A program made the translations under genes and the position numbers. From positions 1 to 5,095 of the forward strand of contig CALBTA010000447.1 of NCBI GenBank assembly GCA_937967755.1: a stretch of 5,095 nucleotides of DNA, given 5' to 3'. Origin of the DNA: an uncultured Planctomycetaceae bacterium (GTDB lineage Bacteria > Planctomycetota > Planctomycetia > Pirellulales > Pirellulaceae). This document shows positions 5,006-5,095 of this stretch, one piece after another. Position 1 is the stretch's first letter. The number at the start of each line of letters is the position of its first letter. The notes under the pieces were generated by a model. It had not been told where the DNA came from and did not search any database. It was given only the letters and a program-made list of their open reading frames with translations.

Positions 5006-5095
5006 TCAGTCTTGCGCCACTTTCAACACCGAACCATAGGCGTACAGAACGGGAGGTGACGCATCACGACGGCGCTGGCGCAGTCGCAAGCGAAC
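5006..5095 (-). CDS. Possible C-terminal fragment of a gene running off the window
   Basis: One minus-strand frame is open from the window edge to a TGA at 5006-5008, giving 29 codons that end in PPVLYAYGSVLKVAQD. The other two minus frames close sooner, and the ending is not obviously low-complexity. The fragment is too short to identify, and its start and product lie outside the window. It could equally be chance open sequence. Confidence 0.35.
   Translation of the reverse strand, partial: VRLRLRQRRRDASPPVLYAYGSVLKVAQD

Noticed and set aside
5056..5095. Possible plus-strand start (GTG) at the right edge
   Set aside because: Only 13 codons are visible and the purine-rich sequence abuts the start codon with no spacer, so it cannot be supported.

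Overview
The window most likely comes from a planctomycete, probably of the Pirellula type. The evidence is a prepilin-like DUF1559 protein with an H-X9-DG motif, a PEP-CTERM protein, a very cysteine-rich lipoprotein-like protein of a style I associate with planctomycetes, moderately high GC, and several palindromic intergenic repeats. The assignment rests on protein style only, because no rRNA or marker gene is present.

Layout. Positions 50-1534 (minus strand) hold two genes transcribed right to left: a short DUF1559 pseudopilin-like protein, then a secreted PEP-CTERM protein 63 bp downstream. Positions 1535-2236 contain no convincing gene. Positions 2237-3047 (minus) hold a cysteine/glycine-rich predicted lipoprotein followed by a clear intrinsic terminator. 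A 239-bp divergent intergenic region with a perfect 9-bp-arm palindrome separates it from a plus-strand VOC/glyoxalase-fold gene (3287-3682). That gene converges on a small two-helix membrane protein (3716-3928, minus), with only 33 bp of tandem hairpins between them. Upstream of the membrane protein, on the same strand, is a COG0731-type radical SAM protein (3976-4842). Upstream of that gene lies a 120-bp composite palindrome (4853-4972) built from two inverted two-hairpin units. The right edge may hold the last 29 codons of another minus-strand gene.

How the genes relate. The DUF1559/PEP-CTERM pair and the radical SAM/small membrane pair could each be co-transcribed, given same strand and short gaps (63 and 47 bp). 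I see no pathway joining all the genes, and no defence system, CRISPR array, transposase, tRNA or rRNA. The most notable signals are the composite palindrome, in which base-pair changes between its two halves are compensated in the stems, and the cysteine-rich lipoprotein. The protein-coding content otherwise looks like ordinary planctomycete chromosome.
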